This document shows positions 1 through 8,298 of a stretch of DNA of 64,000 nucleotides, one piece after another. The notes beneath the pieces were generated by a model. The model did not search any database. It saw only the letters and a program-made list of their open reading frames with translations, and was not told the DNA's origin. The position numbers and the translations under genes were made by a program. How positions within the stretch are numbered: position 1 is the first letter of the stretch; every line of letters starts with the position of its first letter. Source of the stretch: Saccharothrix espanaensis DSM 44229 (lineage in GTDB: Bacteria; Actinomycetota; Actinomycetes; Mycobacteriales; Pseudonocardiaceae); NCBI RefSeq assembly GCF_000328705.1, contig NC_019673.1, positions 3,100,001 through 3,164,000 on the forward strand, in the 5' to 3' direction.

Positions 1-708
1 TTCGGCCGGCACCCCTACGAGAACCCCGACGTGCTGGCGAACGTGTGCTTCGTCAAGGAGAGCCAGCGCTACCCGGACAAGTTCAAGGTCAAGCACGCGC
101 TGCGGGCCGGCGGACTGCTGTTCCCGAACTGGGACGCCGATTTCGCCGCGTCCCTGGTCGCGGAGTTCGGGGTGCCGGTGAACCAGGTGATCGCGAAGCT
201 GTCCCGGGGGCAGCTCTCGGCGGTCGGGGTGATCATCGGGCTGGCGTCGCGGGCGCCGCTGACCCTGTTCGACGAGCCCTACCTCGGCCTCGACGCGGTC
301 GCCCGCCGGCTGTTCTACGACCGGCTGCTCGCCGACTACGCCGAGCGGCCGCGCACGGTGGTGCTGTCCACCCACCTGATCGACGAGGTCGGCGACCTGA
401 TCGAGCACGTCGTGCTGATCGACCAGGGGCGCGTCCTCATCGACGCCGACGCCGAGACCCTGCGCGGGCAGACCGTGACGGTGACCGGGCCGGCCGACGC
501 CGTCGACCGGTTCGTGGCCGGGCGCACCGAGCTGCACCGCGAACGGCTCGGCGGGGTCCTGCGGGTCACCCTGACCGGGGTGCCGGAGCGTCCCCTGGAC
601 AGCGGGCTGGACTTCGAGCCGGTGTCGCTGCAACAACTCGTCGTGCGGGCCACGCAGCCGAACGGGCGGCCGGTCGCCGTCGACCCCGGACAGGGGCGGC
701 ACCGATGA
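1..708 (+). CDS. ABC transporter ATP-binding protein (5' end outside window)
   Basis: This is the C-terminal part of a nucleotide-binding subunit; the reading frame is open from base 1, so the start and the Walker A loop lie upstream of the window. Visible motifs are a variant signature LSRGQ (normally LSGGQ), Walker B ending LTLFDEP, a D-loop YLGLD and the switch histidine in VVLSTH. These identify an ATPase that powers a membrane exporter from the cytoplasmic face. The TGA overlaps the ATG of the following permease gene (ATGA), so the two form one operon. The divergent spacing and short C-terminal domain resemble the YtrB/BcrA class often found behind a GntR regulator, but the regulator would be outside the window. 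The substrate is unknown. Confidence 0.93.
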   Translation, partial: FGRHPYENPDVLANVCFVKESQRYPDKFKVKHALRAGGLLFPNWDADFAASLVAEFGVPVNQVIAKLSRGQLSAVGVIIGLASRAPLTLFDEPYLGLDAVARRLFYDRLLADYAERPRTVVLSTHLIDEVGDLIEHVVLIDQGRVLIDADAETLRGQTVTVTGPADAVDRFVAGRTELHRERLGGVLRVTLTGVPERPLDSGLDFEPVSLQQLVVRATQPNGRPVAVDPGQGRHR

Positions 709-1400
709 ACCGCGTGCTCGACGTCGCGAGGATCCAGTTGGTCAACTGGGTGGTGGTGCTCTGCTTCCCCTTGGCACTGCTGGTCTGCCTGCCGGTGCTC
801 GGCCTGGTCATCGACAGCGCCAACGCCGAACCCGGGACCACCGACCACCAGATCTTCCTGCTGCCGTCGCTCTACCTCATGGTCGGCCTGACCCACCTGC
901 AGACGATGACCCAGGTGTTCCCGTTCGCGTTGGGGCTCAGCGTGACCCGCCGGACCTTCTACGCGGCCACCGCCCTGGTCGTCGTGGCCCAAGCGGTGCT
1001 GTTCGGCCTGCTCCTGCTGGTGTTCCAGCGGGTGGAGCGGATGACCGACGGCTGGGGCCGGCACATGCGGGTCTACGGGCTGGACTACCTGGTGCAGGAG
1101 AACCCGATCGCCCAGTGGTCTTCCTACGCCGCGCAGTTCGTCGCGGTGTCCGCGCTCGGCGTGTTCGCCGGTGTCGTGTTCCACCGCTGGCGGCAGACCG
1201 GGATCCTGGTCGCGATCGTCGGCGGCGTCTCGCTGTTGGCCGGTGCCGGTGCCCTGGTCACGAAGCAGGGCTGGTGGCCCGCGATCGGCCGGTTCTTCGC
1301 CGACCAGCCCGACATCGCCGTGGTCGCCGGCTACCCGCTCGCGCTCGCCGCGGTGATCGGCGGTGCCGGCTGGCTGGTGATCCGGCGCGCGACGCCCTGA
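705..1400 (+). CDS. ABC-2 type permease, multispanning membrane protein
   Basis: A 231-residue hydrophobic protein with about six predicted membrane segments, starting at the ATG that overlaps the stop of the ATPase gene. The first segment (residues about 12-36) is followed by an acidic external loop, then paired helices around residues 60-110 and three more in the C-terminal half. No soluble domain is visible. Its size, composition and coupling to the ATPase fit the membrane half of a small ABC exporter. Nothing in the sequence reveals the substrate; antibiotic or lipid efflux and stress export are both possible for this family. Confidence 0.82.
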   Translation: MNRVLDVARIQLVNWVVVLCFPLALLVCLPVLGLVIDSANAEPGTTDHQIFLLPSLYLMVGLTHLQTMTQVFPFALGLSVTRRTFYAATALVVVAQAVLFGLLLLVFQRVERMTDGWGRHMRVYGLDYLVQENPIAQWSSYAAQFVAVSALGVFAGVVFHRWRQTGILVAIVGGVSLLAGAGALVTKQGWWPAIGRFFADQPDIAVVAGYPLALAAVIGGAGWLVIRRATP

Positions 1401-1527
1401 AGACCCGAGCGGCGCGCCGGTGGTCGGCGCGCCGGCCGGTGGTCGACCACGCCCGGCCGTATCACAGCGGCTCCCGGCGGCATCCGGTTGCTGTGGAGAA
1501 CACCGAAGGAGACCGCCGGGAGCGCAC

Positions 1528-1893
1528 ATGAGCAGGACAGTCATAGCCGTCGCGATCGTGTTGATGGCCACCGGATGCGTGCAGGGCAAGACCTCCCCGC
1601 CCGGACCCCGGAACCAGGCACCGACCGGCCCCGCCGCGCCGGCGCCCATCAAGATCCCGCAGTACCAACAGCTCGGCCTGCCGCTCACCGACGAGATCCG
1701 CGCCGGCATCGAGGACGACCTGAGGGCCGCCTGCGGTGACGGGACGCTGTGCGTGGACATCGCGTTCGAGGTCGCCGACCCGCCGCCGGAGTTCCCCTCG
1801 CAGGAGGGGGAGTGCGCGATCATCAAGTCCCCGTCGGGCACGGTGCAGCGCGGCGGGACGGTGACCTACGTCGTGGACGCCCCGTGTCCGTGA
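1528..1893 (+). CDS. small secreted lipoprotein, unknown function
   Basis: A 121-residue protein with a short signal peptide ending in MATGC, where Cys-17 would be lipidated. It continues with a proline-rich linker (about residues 20-42) and a compact acidic domain with several cysteines (GDGTLCVDIAFEV, EGECAIIKS, DAPCP) that could pair outside the cell. The ATG at 1528 is chosen because it begins the signal peptide and is preceded by GGGAG; a longer frame from 1420 has no signal character. Its stop overlaps the GTG of the next gene, so the two probably act together. I do not recognise the family. Confidence 0.72.
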   Translation: MSRTVIAVAIVLMATGCVQGKTSPPGPRNQAPTGPAAPAPIKIPQYQQLGLPLTDEIRAGIEDDLRAACGDGTLCVDIAFEVADPPPEFPSQEGECAIIKSPSGTVQRGGTVTYVVDAPCP

Positions 1894-2669
1894 CCGAGCC
1901 CGGCAAGGTGCTCGCGTCGATCGGCCAGGTCGTCGCCCCCACGACGGTGGCGACCGGGCTGATGTTCTTCTTCGGGTGGTCGCACGCGTTCTGGTTCTTC
2001 GACTACTTCGGGGTGCACGCGTCGACGCTCGAACTGTCCGTCCACGACTACCTGATCCGCAGCGTGAACGGCCTGTTCGTGCCGCTGGTCGTGGGAGCGT
2101 TGGCCGTGTCGGCGTTGCTGTGGCTGGGAAAGCGCGACTTCACCGCGCGATGGCTCACCATCGGCGCGACGGCGCTCGGCGTGCTGCTGACGGCCGTCGG
2201 CCTGGTGAACGTGTTCGGCTGGCGGTTGTTCGCGGTGCACTTCGCGGTGCCGCCGCTGTGCCTCGCGGCCGGAGTGCTGTTGTTGGCGCACAACGGGAAG
2301 GCCCGTGGCGTGGCGGTGTGGACGGCGGCATTCGTGATGATCACGCTGAGCCTGTTCTGGGCGGTGAACGACTACTCGGCCGCTGTCGGGGTCGCGCAGG
2401 CTCGGGCCGTGCAGGCCGAGTTGCCGACCTACCCGGAGGCCGTGCTGTACAGCGCGAAGTCGCTCAACCTGCGCGTGTCCGGCGTGCGGGAGACCGATTA
2501 CGGCACGCCGGACGCGGCCTACCGGTACCGGTACGACGGGCTGAAGCTCGTGGTGCGCTCGGGCGGCCAGTACCTGTTCCTGCCGGCGTCCTGGGCGCCG
2601 GGGTCGGGTGTGGCGGTGCTGGTTCCGCGCACGGACTCGGTGCGGGTGGAGTTCGGTCCGCGCGGCTGA
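1890..2669 (+). CDS. polytopic membrane protein, unknown function
   Basis: A 259-residue protein with about five membrane helices in its first 180 residues (around 17-35, 50-75, 85-110, 115-135 and 150-168), then a soluble C-terminal domain of about 80 residues rich in beta-type sequence (YRYRYDGLKLVVRSGGQYLF). The GTG at 1890 overlaps the lipoprotein TGA (GTGA), which suggests translational coupling; a GTG two codons earlier is also possible. The C-terminal part probably lies on the same side as the partner lipoprotein, but that is inference. No catalytic motif is visible. Confidence 0.72.
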   Translation: MTEPGKVLASIGQVVAPTTVATGLMFFFGWSHAFWFFDYFGVHASTLELSVHDYLIRSVNGLFVPLVVGALAVSALLWLGKRDFTARWLTIGATALGVLLTAVGLVNVFGWRLFAVHFAVPPLCLAAGVLLLAHNGKARGVAVWTAAFVMITLSLFWAVNDYSAAVGVAQARAVQAELPTYPEAVLYSAKSLNLRVSGVRETDYGTPDAAYRYRYDGLKLVVRSGGQYLFLPASWAPGSGVAVLVPRTDSVRVEFGPRG

Positions 2670-3117
2670 CCGCCCCCCACACCGCTCGTGTAACGGCCAA
2701 AGGTTGTTCACCCTATCTGGTTTCGCGAGGGGTGTAGAATCAGCGAATTTCGGCGGGTGTTCGTGGGTGGGGCCGAGCGGCGATCGGTGTCTCCGGTGTC
2801 ACCTCGCGGTGTTCCGGTAGTCCTTGTGGGGCCGTTGTCAGGGCGCGGACAGTCACCTTCAGCCGGCTACGGCACCGTAAAGAGTGTTGCGTTGCAACGA
2901 TCGTGGGGTCGGGTGGCGAGTTCGGCAACAGGTCCCGTCGTGGGTTGTCGGTGTTCGAGGGCCTTCGGTTCCGGGCTGCCGGAGGTCGGTCCGGGTCGTG
3001 TTCCGGGATTCACTCTTGCAGGCGTACTTCCGGCTTCGAGCCTGTGTGGCCGGGGCTTTTCGCGTTGTCATGTCACTGCGGATCGCCCGGCACTCGTGCG
3101 CACGGGAAGGCAGGAAG
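2670..3117. other. 448-nt gap upstream of the cysteine protease gene
   Basis: No convincing gene. The G+C content dips locally. There is a TAGAAT hexamer at 2735-2740 but no matching -35 at normal spacing. A short inverted repeat (GTTGC, 3-nt loop, GCAAC) lies at 2886-2898. The gap probably carries the promoter and a long leader for the protease gene, but I cannot place the start of transcription. Confidence 0.3.
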
Positions 3118-3681
3118 ATGGGTAGGTTCAGGTTCTCGACCGCGGTTTCGGCCATCGCGCTGACGGCTTGCGGGTTGCTCCTCGCCGGCGGAGGTGCGGC
3201 TCAGGCCGAAGCCGGCTATGACTCCATCACGATGTTCAAGCAGGAGAAGACGCAGTGGTGTTGGGCCGCCTCCGGCCTGACGATCGCCAAGTACCACGGG
3301 GTCGGCAGCACGCAGGCGGACTTCTGCACCCGGGCCCAGCCCTACTACGGCTGCAACAACCAGCCCGCCACGCTCGACGACATGGCCAAGGGGTGGGGCA
3401 GCCTCGGCATGAGGAACACCGGCTCGGGGCTGAACAGCGCGGCGTCGTTCAACCAGGTCTACACCGACGTCAAGGCGTCCCGCCCGCTGGGCGCGCGCAT
3501 CGGCTGGACCTCCGGCGGCGGCCACATGAACGTCGTCTACGGGTTCGACACCTCGAACAACACCATCGGCGTGGCCGACCCGTGGCCGGACACCACCACC
3601 TACACGTGGTGGAACTACAACGACTACGTCAGCAACAGCTCGTTCAAGTGGACCCACTCCCGGATCGGCATCTCCCGTTAA
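3118..3681 (+). CDS. secreted papain-like cysteine protease (C39/C70-like)
   Basis: An 187-residue exported protein. A signal peptide covers about residues 1-30 (ending GGAAQA). The mature part starts with the hallmark of papain-like enzymes, QWCWAAS, with catalytic Cys-48. The histidine is His-136 in GGGHMNVVYGF, and Asp-154 in VADPWP is the likely third residue. These positions match small bacterial papain-like proteases of the AvrRpt2/C39-like group, which cleave proteins or peptides outside the cell. The ATG at 3118 follows GGGAAGG by seven bases. The stop is only 10 nt before the next secreted protein, so the two are one operon. The substrate is unknown. Confidence 0.82.
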   Translation: MGRFRFSTAVSAIALTACGLLLAGGGAAQAEAGYDSITMFKQEKTQWCWAASGLTIAKYHGVGSTQADFCTRAQPYYGCNNQPATLDDMAKGWGSLGMRNTGSGLNSAASFNQVYTDVKASRPLGARIGWTSGGGHMNVVYGFDTSNNTIGVADPWPDTTTYTWWNYNDYVSNSSFKWTHSRIGISR

Positions 3682-3691
3682 GGCAGGCGAC

Positions 3692-4546
3692 ATGCGTGAA
3701 ACACCGACGTCCGGCGCGCCAGCGGCCTCGCGCCTCTCCCGCCTCGCCGCCGTCCTGGCACTGAGCGCGTCCGCGCTGCTGTGCGCCACCGGCCCCGGCC
3801 ACGCCGACCCGCTCCCGGCGGACATCCCGGACTACCAAGCCGCCCTCGACGCGGTGAAGTCGCCCGCCGTGCGCGACGCCGTCTGCCGCTTCCTGAGCGT
3901 GCCGGTGCCGCAGGGCGGTTCCGACACACCGCAGTCGATCCCGGACAAGGCCGAGGCGTGCGAGGGCATCCCGGCTTTCACGCTCAAGAACCCGTTGGCG
4001 GTCAACGAGATCACGCCGGGCTTCGTCGCCGGCACGTCCCAGCCGGTCGCCACCGAGGCGGTCCGGCTGAGCCACCTGGTGTCGTCGTTGGAGGCCTCCG
4101 TCGGCGGCCGCCAGGCCACCGTCATGCTCGCACCCACCCAGGGCGGCGGCTGGCACCTGGCGGCGGTGCGCGAGGGCGACAGCGACGCCGGCTTCGCCGG
4201 CAAGGCCGAGGTGGGCAGCCTGGTGTTCACCGAGCCGCAGATCCGCGGCTGGTACCAGCTCAAGCTGCTCACCGTCTCGCCGCTCAACGACCAGGCGCGG
4301 GAAGGTCTGGGCGGTCGGGCGTCGACGTCGCTGGGCGAGTACCAGAAGCTGGTCAAGGAGCGTTACGCGGACAAGCTGACCGGGTCCGAGTACGACACCA
4401 AGGGCTTCTCCAGCGGCTACGCCACGGCGGGCCGGGAGGCGGAGGGCTCCTCGGCGCCGTGGGTGGTCGGCGGTGCGAGCGCGGCGCTCGTGCTCGCGGG
4501 TGCCTTCCTCCTCCTGCACCGCCGGCGGCGCGACACCACCGGCTGA
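3692..4546 (+). CDS. cell-surface protein with signal peptide and C-terminal membrane anchor
   Basis: A 284-residue protein with an N-terminal signal peptide (cleavage expected after GPGHA, near residue 38). A soluble domain of about 210 residues follows, then one hydrophobic helix near the C-terminus ended by a basic tail (LLLHRRRRDTTG). It is therefore held in the membrane with most of the chain outside. Two cysteines in the first third (DAVCRFL and AEACEGI) could form a disulfide. It follows the papain-like protease by 10 nt and could be its inhibitor, activator or docking partner; that is inference from position only. No known domain is recognised. Confidence 0.75.
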   Translation: MRETPTSGAPAASRLSRLAAVLALSASALLCATGPGHADPLPADIPDYQAALDAVKSPAVRDAVCRFLSVPVPQGGSDTPQSIPDKAEACEGIPAFTLKNPLAVNEITPGFVAGTSQPVATEAVRLSHLVSSLEASVGGRQATVMLAPTQGGGWHLAAVREGDSDAGFAGKAEVGSLVFTEPQIRGWYQLKLLTVSPLNDQAREGLGGRASTSLGEYQKLVKERYADKLTGSEYDTKGFSSGYATAGREAEGSSAPWVVGGASAALVLAGAFLLLHRRRRDTTG

Positions 4547-4550
4547 GCCC

Positions 4551-4600
4551 GACTCCTCCGCCCCCGCTCGCCGACGTCGGCGAGCGGGGGCGGAGGAGTC
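4551..4600. terminator. 50-bp perfect palindrome, bidirectional terminator
   Basis: Two 25-base arms are exact reverse complements with no loop base between them. The element sits between two convergent genes that stop at 4546 (plus strand) and 4614 (minus strand). This position and symmetry fit a shared intrinsic terminator, although there is no T tract, which is usual in actinomycetes. Confidence 0.85.
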
Positions 4601-4613
4601 GCCGGAGGGCGGG

Positions 4614-5627
4614 TCAGAGGCTGTCCCGCAGCGGCACGGTGATCTGCTTGAGCCACGTGCCGGTGGTGAAGTCGCGCGCCTTGATCACCACGGCGCGGAA
4701 GTACACCTCGACCTGGAGGCCCTGGTTGAAGCTGCCGCCCAGGGAGACCTCGCCGCCCTTGCCGTCGTCCACCCAGCCGGTCTGCACGGCACCGGTGTTG
4801 ACCACGGTGAAGCCCTCGAGGTTGCCGCTGCCCGGGACGACCCGGCGGGTCACCCAGTCGGAGAGGGTGAGGTCCCAGTGGGTGTGGCCGGAGAACAGGA
4901 ACACGTCGCGGTATTTGCCGAGCACCGACAGCAGCCGGTCGGCCTGGAGGTAGTCGTTGAGGTAGAGCTTGTTGCGGGTGCCCGAAACGGTGTTCGGCAA
5001 CGGGTGGTGGGTCAGCACCATCACCGGCTTGCGCCAGCGGTCCCAGTACGCCAGTCGCTGCTCCAGCCAGCTGAACTGCTGGTCGCTGATCCACACCTCG
5101 TCCCACAGCTTCGGGTCGTGGTAGTGGGAGTAGCGCTCGGTGCCCAGCGACAGCACCGGCACCCCGCCGAAGGACGTCTCGGAGTAGACGGTGTTGCGCC
5201 CGGCGAAGTTGTAGAAGCTGCGGAACAGCGAGTCCTCGGTGGTGCCGTTGGGCCACGTGTCCTGCGCCAGGGTGTCGGGGTCGCGCCACTTCGGCACGTA
5301 GAACTCGTGGTTGCCGATGGCCCATGCCACGTTGCGCGGGTGCGGGTGCTTGTCGAGCACCGACCGCACCTGGGCGTACTCGAAGTCGTAGCCGCGCGGG
5401 GTGATGTCCCCGGCCACGCCGAGCCCGGCGCTCTTGGGGTTGATCGCCTTGATGTCGTCGAGGGCCTTGCCGAAGTCGGCGAGGTCGCCCTGGATGTCGC
5501 TGATGATGTTGAACCGCACGGCCGGGCCGAGCGGGTCCCGGCCGGGTGCGGCCTCGGCCCCGGTTCCCAGCGCGGTGGTCGCGGCCAGCGCCCCACCCGT
5601 GGCCAGCATGAACGACCTGCGATCCAT
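4614..5627 (-). CDS. Tat-exported calcineurin-like metallophosphoesterase
   Basis: A 337-residue protein. The N-terminus has a twin-arginine signal (MDRRSFMLATGG), indicating folded export. The metallophosphoesterase motifs occur in order: SDIQGD (the usual D-x-H is D-x-Q here), GVAGDITPRG, AIGNHEF, VLTHHPL and FSGHTHWD. Such enzymes hydrolyse phosphate esters or diesters with a two-metal centre outside the cell. The Q for H change in the first motif removes one usual metal ligand and may alter metal preference. It is a single gene, converging on the protease operon across a palindrome. The substrate is not predictable. Confidence 0.9.
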   Translation of the reverse strand: MDRRSFMLATGGALAATTALGTGAEAAPGRDPLGPAVRFNIISDIQGDLADFGKALDDIKAINPKSAGLGVAGDITPRGYDFEYAQVRSVLDKHPHPRNVAWAIGNHEFYVPKWRDPDTLAQDTWPNGTTEDSLFRSFYNFAGRNTVYSETSFGGVPVLSLGTERYSHYHDPKLWDEVWISDQQFSWLEQRLAYWDRWRKPVMVLTHHPLPNTVSGTRNKLYLNDYLQADRLLSVLGKYRDVFLFSGHTHWDLTLSDWVTRRVVPGSGNLEGFTVVNTGAVQTGWVDDGKGGEVSLGGSFNQGLQVEVYFRAVVIKARDFTTGTWLKQITVPLRDSL

Positions 5628-5827
5628 CGGACACCCACATTCGGTTGCACCGGTACGAGAACGGTCCGAAGGTAGGATGTTTCAGGTGATCGTCGGTGAC
5701 ATCGCGTCGACCCGGGCATGTACGCGAAGGTAACTTCAGGTTTTGGTCGTGACCAGGCACGACACCCGGTCACCGGAGCCGGGCCCGGTCAGGCGGTCCC
5801 GATCAGACGGTCGGTCGTAGCTGCCGG

Positions 5828-6136
5828 GTGGAGTCGCCGCCGTCCTTCCGGTTCGACCCGAACGCCTACGAGTTGAGGTTCGTCGTTGCAGAGCCGGTGC
5901 GCTGCTCGTGCTGCGAGCGCGACCGGCGGTACAAGGGCAGCTTGTACACCGTCGCGTCCGGGGTGCGGCTGTGCCCGTGGGGCATCGCGGGGTCCTGGCT
6001 GGCTGATCACCGCGCCGACGGCGGCGGCATCCCGCTCGCGGTCCCGCTCACCGGCGGCCACCTCGACGACGTCGTCAGCCTGGAACCGCTGCTGGACGCG
6101 GTGCCGAACGTGCGTGGCCCATGTGGGCGTCCGCCG
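5828..6136 (+). pseudogene. remnant of a CbrC/UPF0167-family gene
   Basis: The first ~90 codons read FRFDPNAYELR, then CSCCERDRRYKGSLYTV and LCPWGIAG. These resemble the start of the UPF0167 (CbrC) family, with its opening FRFHPDP-type segment, a CxxC pair and a CPWCIADG motif. Here the second CPWC is CPWG and the family's C-terminal half is missing. Beyond about 6136 the frame runs antisense through the next gene and has no family character. A GTG at 5828 could start it. I read it as a truncated, decaying copy; it could alternatively be a short divergent paralogue. Confidence 0.42.
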
Positions 6137-7102
6137 TCAGACCAGGCCGCGGCGCGCGGCGTGGATGCCGGCCTGGAAGCGGGTGGTGGCGTTGAGCTCG
6201 TCCAGCAGCGCCGACATCCGGCGGGTCATCGTCCGCTGGGTGATCCCCAGGGAGCGCATGATCGCGGCGTCCTTCATGCCCGCCGCCAGCAGGGCGACCA
6301 TCTCCTTGTCGCGGTGCGTGCCGCGCAGGGCGGTGCCGATCGGCGTCGCGCGGTCCCAGAGCAGGTCGAAGCAGGCGACCAGCGCGTCCAGCAACGGCGA
6401 GCGGTGCACCAGGATGCGCACCCCGGTCTCGGCGGCCTCGAAGCTGCCCGGGATCAGCGCCGTGCGGCGGTCGGCGATCATCATCTTCAGCCGCACGTCC
6501 GGCAGCGCGCGGGCCTCCTCGCCGGCCTCGGTGTAGCCCGCGATCTCGGCCAGCCGGGCCGGGTCTTCCAGCGCCGGCAGGTGGTAGATCGTGCGGTAGG
6601 CGACGCCGCGCCGCAACGCCTGCAACTCCGCCACGTTGTGCTCCGGCGCGCCGCCGAGGTACGGCGGGCAGTCGATGAGCAGCACCTCCTCCCGTGCGGC
6701 CAGTTGGAGCTGGGCGATGTGGTGGCGCACGGCGGGGCCGCCTTCGAGCAGTTCGACCAGGTCCCCGGGTTCGCCGCGCGGCGCGTCCTCGTACTGCGCG
6801 GCGAGGCGGTGGGTGGTCGCGCGCAGGCGGTCGAGCTGCTCGGTGCGGCGCAGCGCCAGGGCGTCCAGGGCCACCTGCGGCGGCGCGGGCACGTACCGGG
6901 CCGGGCGGCCGGCCAGCTTGGTGACCAGCCCGGCCGCGATCAGGTTCGCGGTGGCCCGGGTCAGCCGGCTGGTCGGGAGGTCGATCGCGGCGGCGAGCTG
7001 CCCGGCGTCGGAGCGCGGCTCGCGCAGCAGCGCCAGGTACACCGCGCCCTCGGTCGGGCCCAGTCCGACGGGCTCCAGGAATCCGGCGTCGACAACGTCC
7101 AC
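6137..7102 (-). CDS. TrmB-like/LuxR-type transcriptional regulator
   Basis: A 321-residue protein with two DNA-binding-type segments. Residues about 10-65 form a winged helix like TrmB or MarR (LGPTEGAVYLALLREP, then LTRATANLIAAGLV). The last ~65 residues hold a LuxR-type helix-turn-helix (KEMVALLAAGMKDAAIMRSL, followed by ITQRTMTRRM). Between them is a sensor-like region with no kinase or receiver motif. This layout is common in actinomycete regulators that work as one-component switches. It is divergent from an unrelated helix-turn-helix gene across 122 nt, so the two may share control sites. The target is unknown. Confidence 0.8.
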   Translation of the reverse strand: MDVVDAGFLEPVGLGPTEGAVYLALLREPRSDAGQLAAAIDLPTSRLTRATANLIAAGLVTKLAGRPARYVPAPPQVALDALALRRTEQLDRLRATTHRLAAQYEDAPRGEPGDLVELLEGGPAVRHHIAQLQLAAREEVLLIDCPPYLGGAPEHNVAELQALRRGVAYRTIYHLPALEDPARLAEIAGYTEAGEEARALPDVRLKMMIADRRTALIPGSFEAAETGVRILVHRSPLLDALVACFDLLWDRATPIGTALRGTHRDKEMVALLAAGMKDAAIMRSLGITQRTMTRRMSALLDELNATTRFQAGIHAARRGLV

Positions 7103-7224
7103 CGGGCCGAGTGTAGGTCGCCGGCCAGTTCTGGACAGTGGCCGGCAGTGACCTTCCCGGCCGTTCGACCACGGTCTAGCTTGGGCATCTCTTCGCTGCG
7201 GGCACCGATGGTGAACGGACGACG

Positions 7225-8127
7225 ATGAACAGAGAAGTGCGACGGCTGCTGCGCACCGGCCCGTTCGAGGTGGCGCTCGACGCGGCCATCGAGGCCTCCG
7301 GGCTGACGCTGGACCGGCTGTGCAGCCGGTTGGCCGACAACGGTGTCACGGTGAGCCGCACCGCGATCTCCTACTGGCGCAACGGTCGCAGCCGCCCCGA
7401 ACGCGCGGAGTCCCTGGCCGCGCTGAGCCGGCTGGAACAGGTCCTGGGCCTCCCCACGTCGTCCTTGGTCGTGTTGTTGGGCGCACGGCGGCCACGCGGA
7501 CGTTCCGCCGCCCGCCCACCCGGCACCCTGTCGCGGCGCGCGCTGTGGCCGTCGTGCGGGCCGCTGCTGTCCGGGCTGGACAGCTCGCCCGACGGGCAGT
7601 TGGAACTGCTCAGCGTCGGCGACGCGCTGATCGTCGACGAGCACACCGGCGAACGCCGGCAGCGGACCCGGCTGGTGGTGCGGGCCACCGCAGACCGGGT
7701 CGACCGCCACCTGGTGTGCCACGAGGTGGACGACGCGGCGTTCCCGGCGCCGGAGTTGGTCGGGGTGGCCCACGCGCGCCGGGGACGCGTGCGGCGCGAC
7801 GCGTCCACCCGCTCGATGGTCGCGGAGTTCCTGTTCGACCGGCCACTCGGCCGGGGCGAGCTCACGGTCGTGGAGTACGAGGTGCGCCTGCCGGACGGGT
7901 TGCCGCTGGACCACTTCTACCGGCGGTTCCCGCGCCCGGTCGGGCTGTACACGCTCCAGTTGCGGTTCGCGGGACGGCCGCCGGGTCGGGTGCGGCGCTA
8001 CGACCGCACCGGGCTGCGCGGCCCGGAACAGCACGTCGAAGAACTGTGGTTGAGCGCGGCCGGCACCACCGCGCTGGTCGCCCCGGCGGTGCGGCCCGGC
8101 ACGGTCGGGGTCCGCTGGGAGTGGTGA
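7225..8127 (+). CDS. helix-turn-helix (XRE-like) protein
   Basis: A 300-residue protein. Residues about 12-75 form an XRE-like helix-turn-helix (LTLDRLCSRLADNGVTVS, then RTAISYWRNGRSRP, then a leucine-rich helix). The remaining ~220 residues look like a beta-rich ligand or partner domain with no known motif. The ATG at 7225 lies close behind the divergent regulator promoter region. This type is frequent in actinomycetes, and its role is generally unknown; a DNA-binding sensor is the most likely reading. Confidence 0.72.
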   Translation: MNREVRRLLRTGPFEVALDAAIEASGLTLDRLCSRLADNGVTVSRTAISYWRNGRSRPERAESLAALSRLEQVLGLPTSSLVVLLGARRPRGRSAARPPGTLSRRALWPSCGPLLSGLDSSPDGQLELLSVGDALIVDEHTGERRQRTRLVVRATADRVDRHLVCHEVDDAAFPAPELVGVAHARRGRVRRDASTRSMVAEFLFDRPLGRGELTVVEYEVRLPDGLPLDHFYRRFPRPVGLYTLQLRFAGRPPGRVRRYDRTGLRGPEQHVEELWLSAAGTTALVAPAVRPGTVGVRWEW

Positions 8128-8298
8128 ATCGTCGGAAAACTGTTTCGCGATCCACCCCCTGACGTGCGGTTTCGTCGCTGTTGTGACGGTCGGAGGGACG
8201 GGGAACAGAGAGGTTCAGGTTCTGGTCGCCGCCGACTAATTTCCGGTTCCCACGCTCCGGGCCGATTACGGGCGCGGAGCCGGAAAAGGAGTGGATCA

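Noticed and set aside
2704..2740. Promoter TTGTTC with TAGAAT ahead of the cysteine protease
   Set aside because: The hexamers are 25 bases apart, too far for a sigma-70 promoter.
2757..3117. Upstream extension of the cysteine protease frame
   Set aside because: It would hide the signal peptide that begins at 3118, where a good ribosome site is present.
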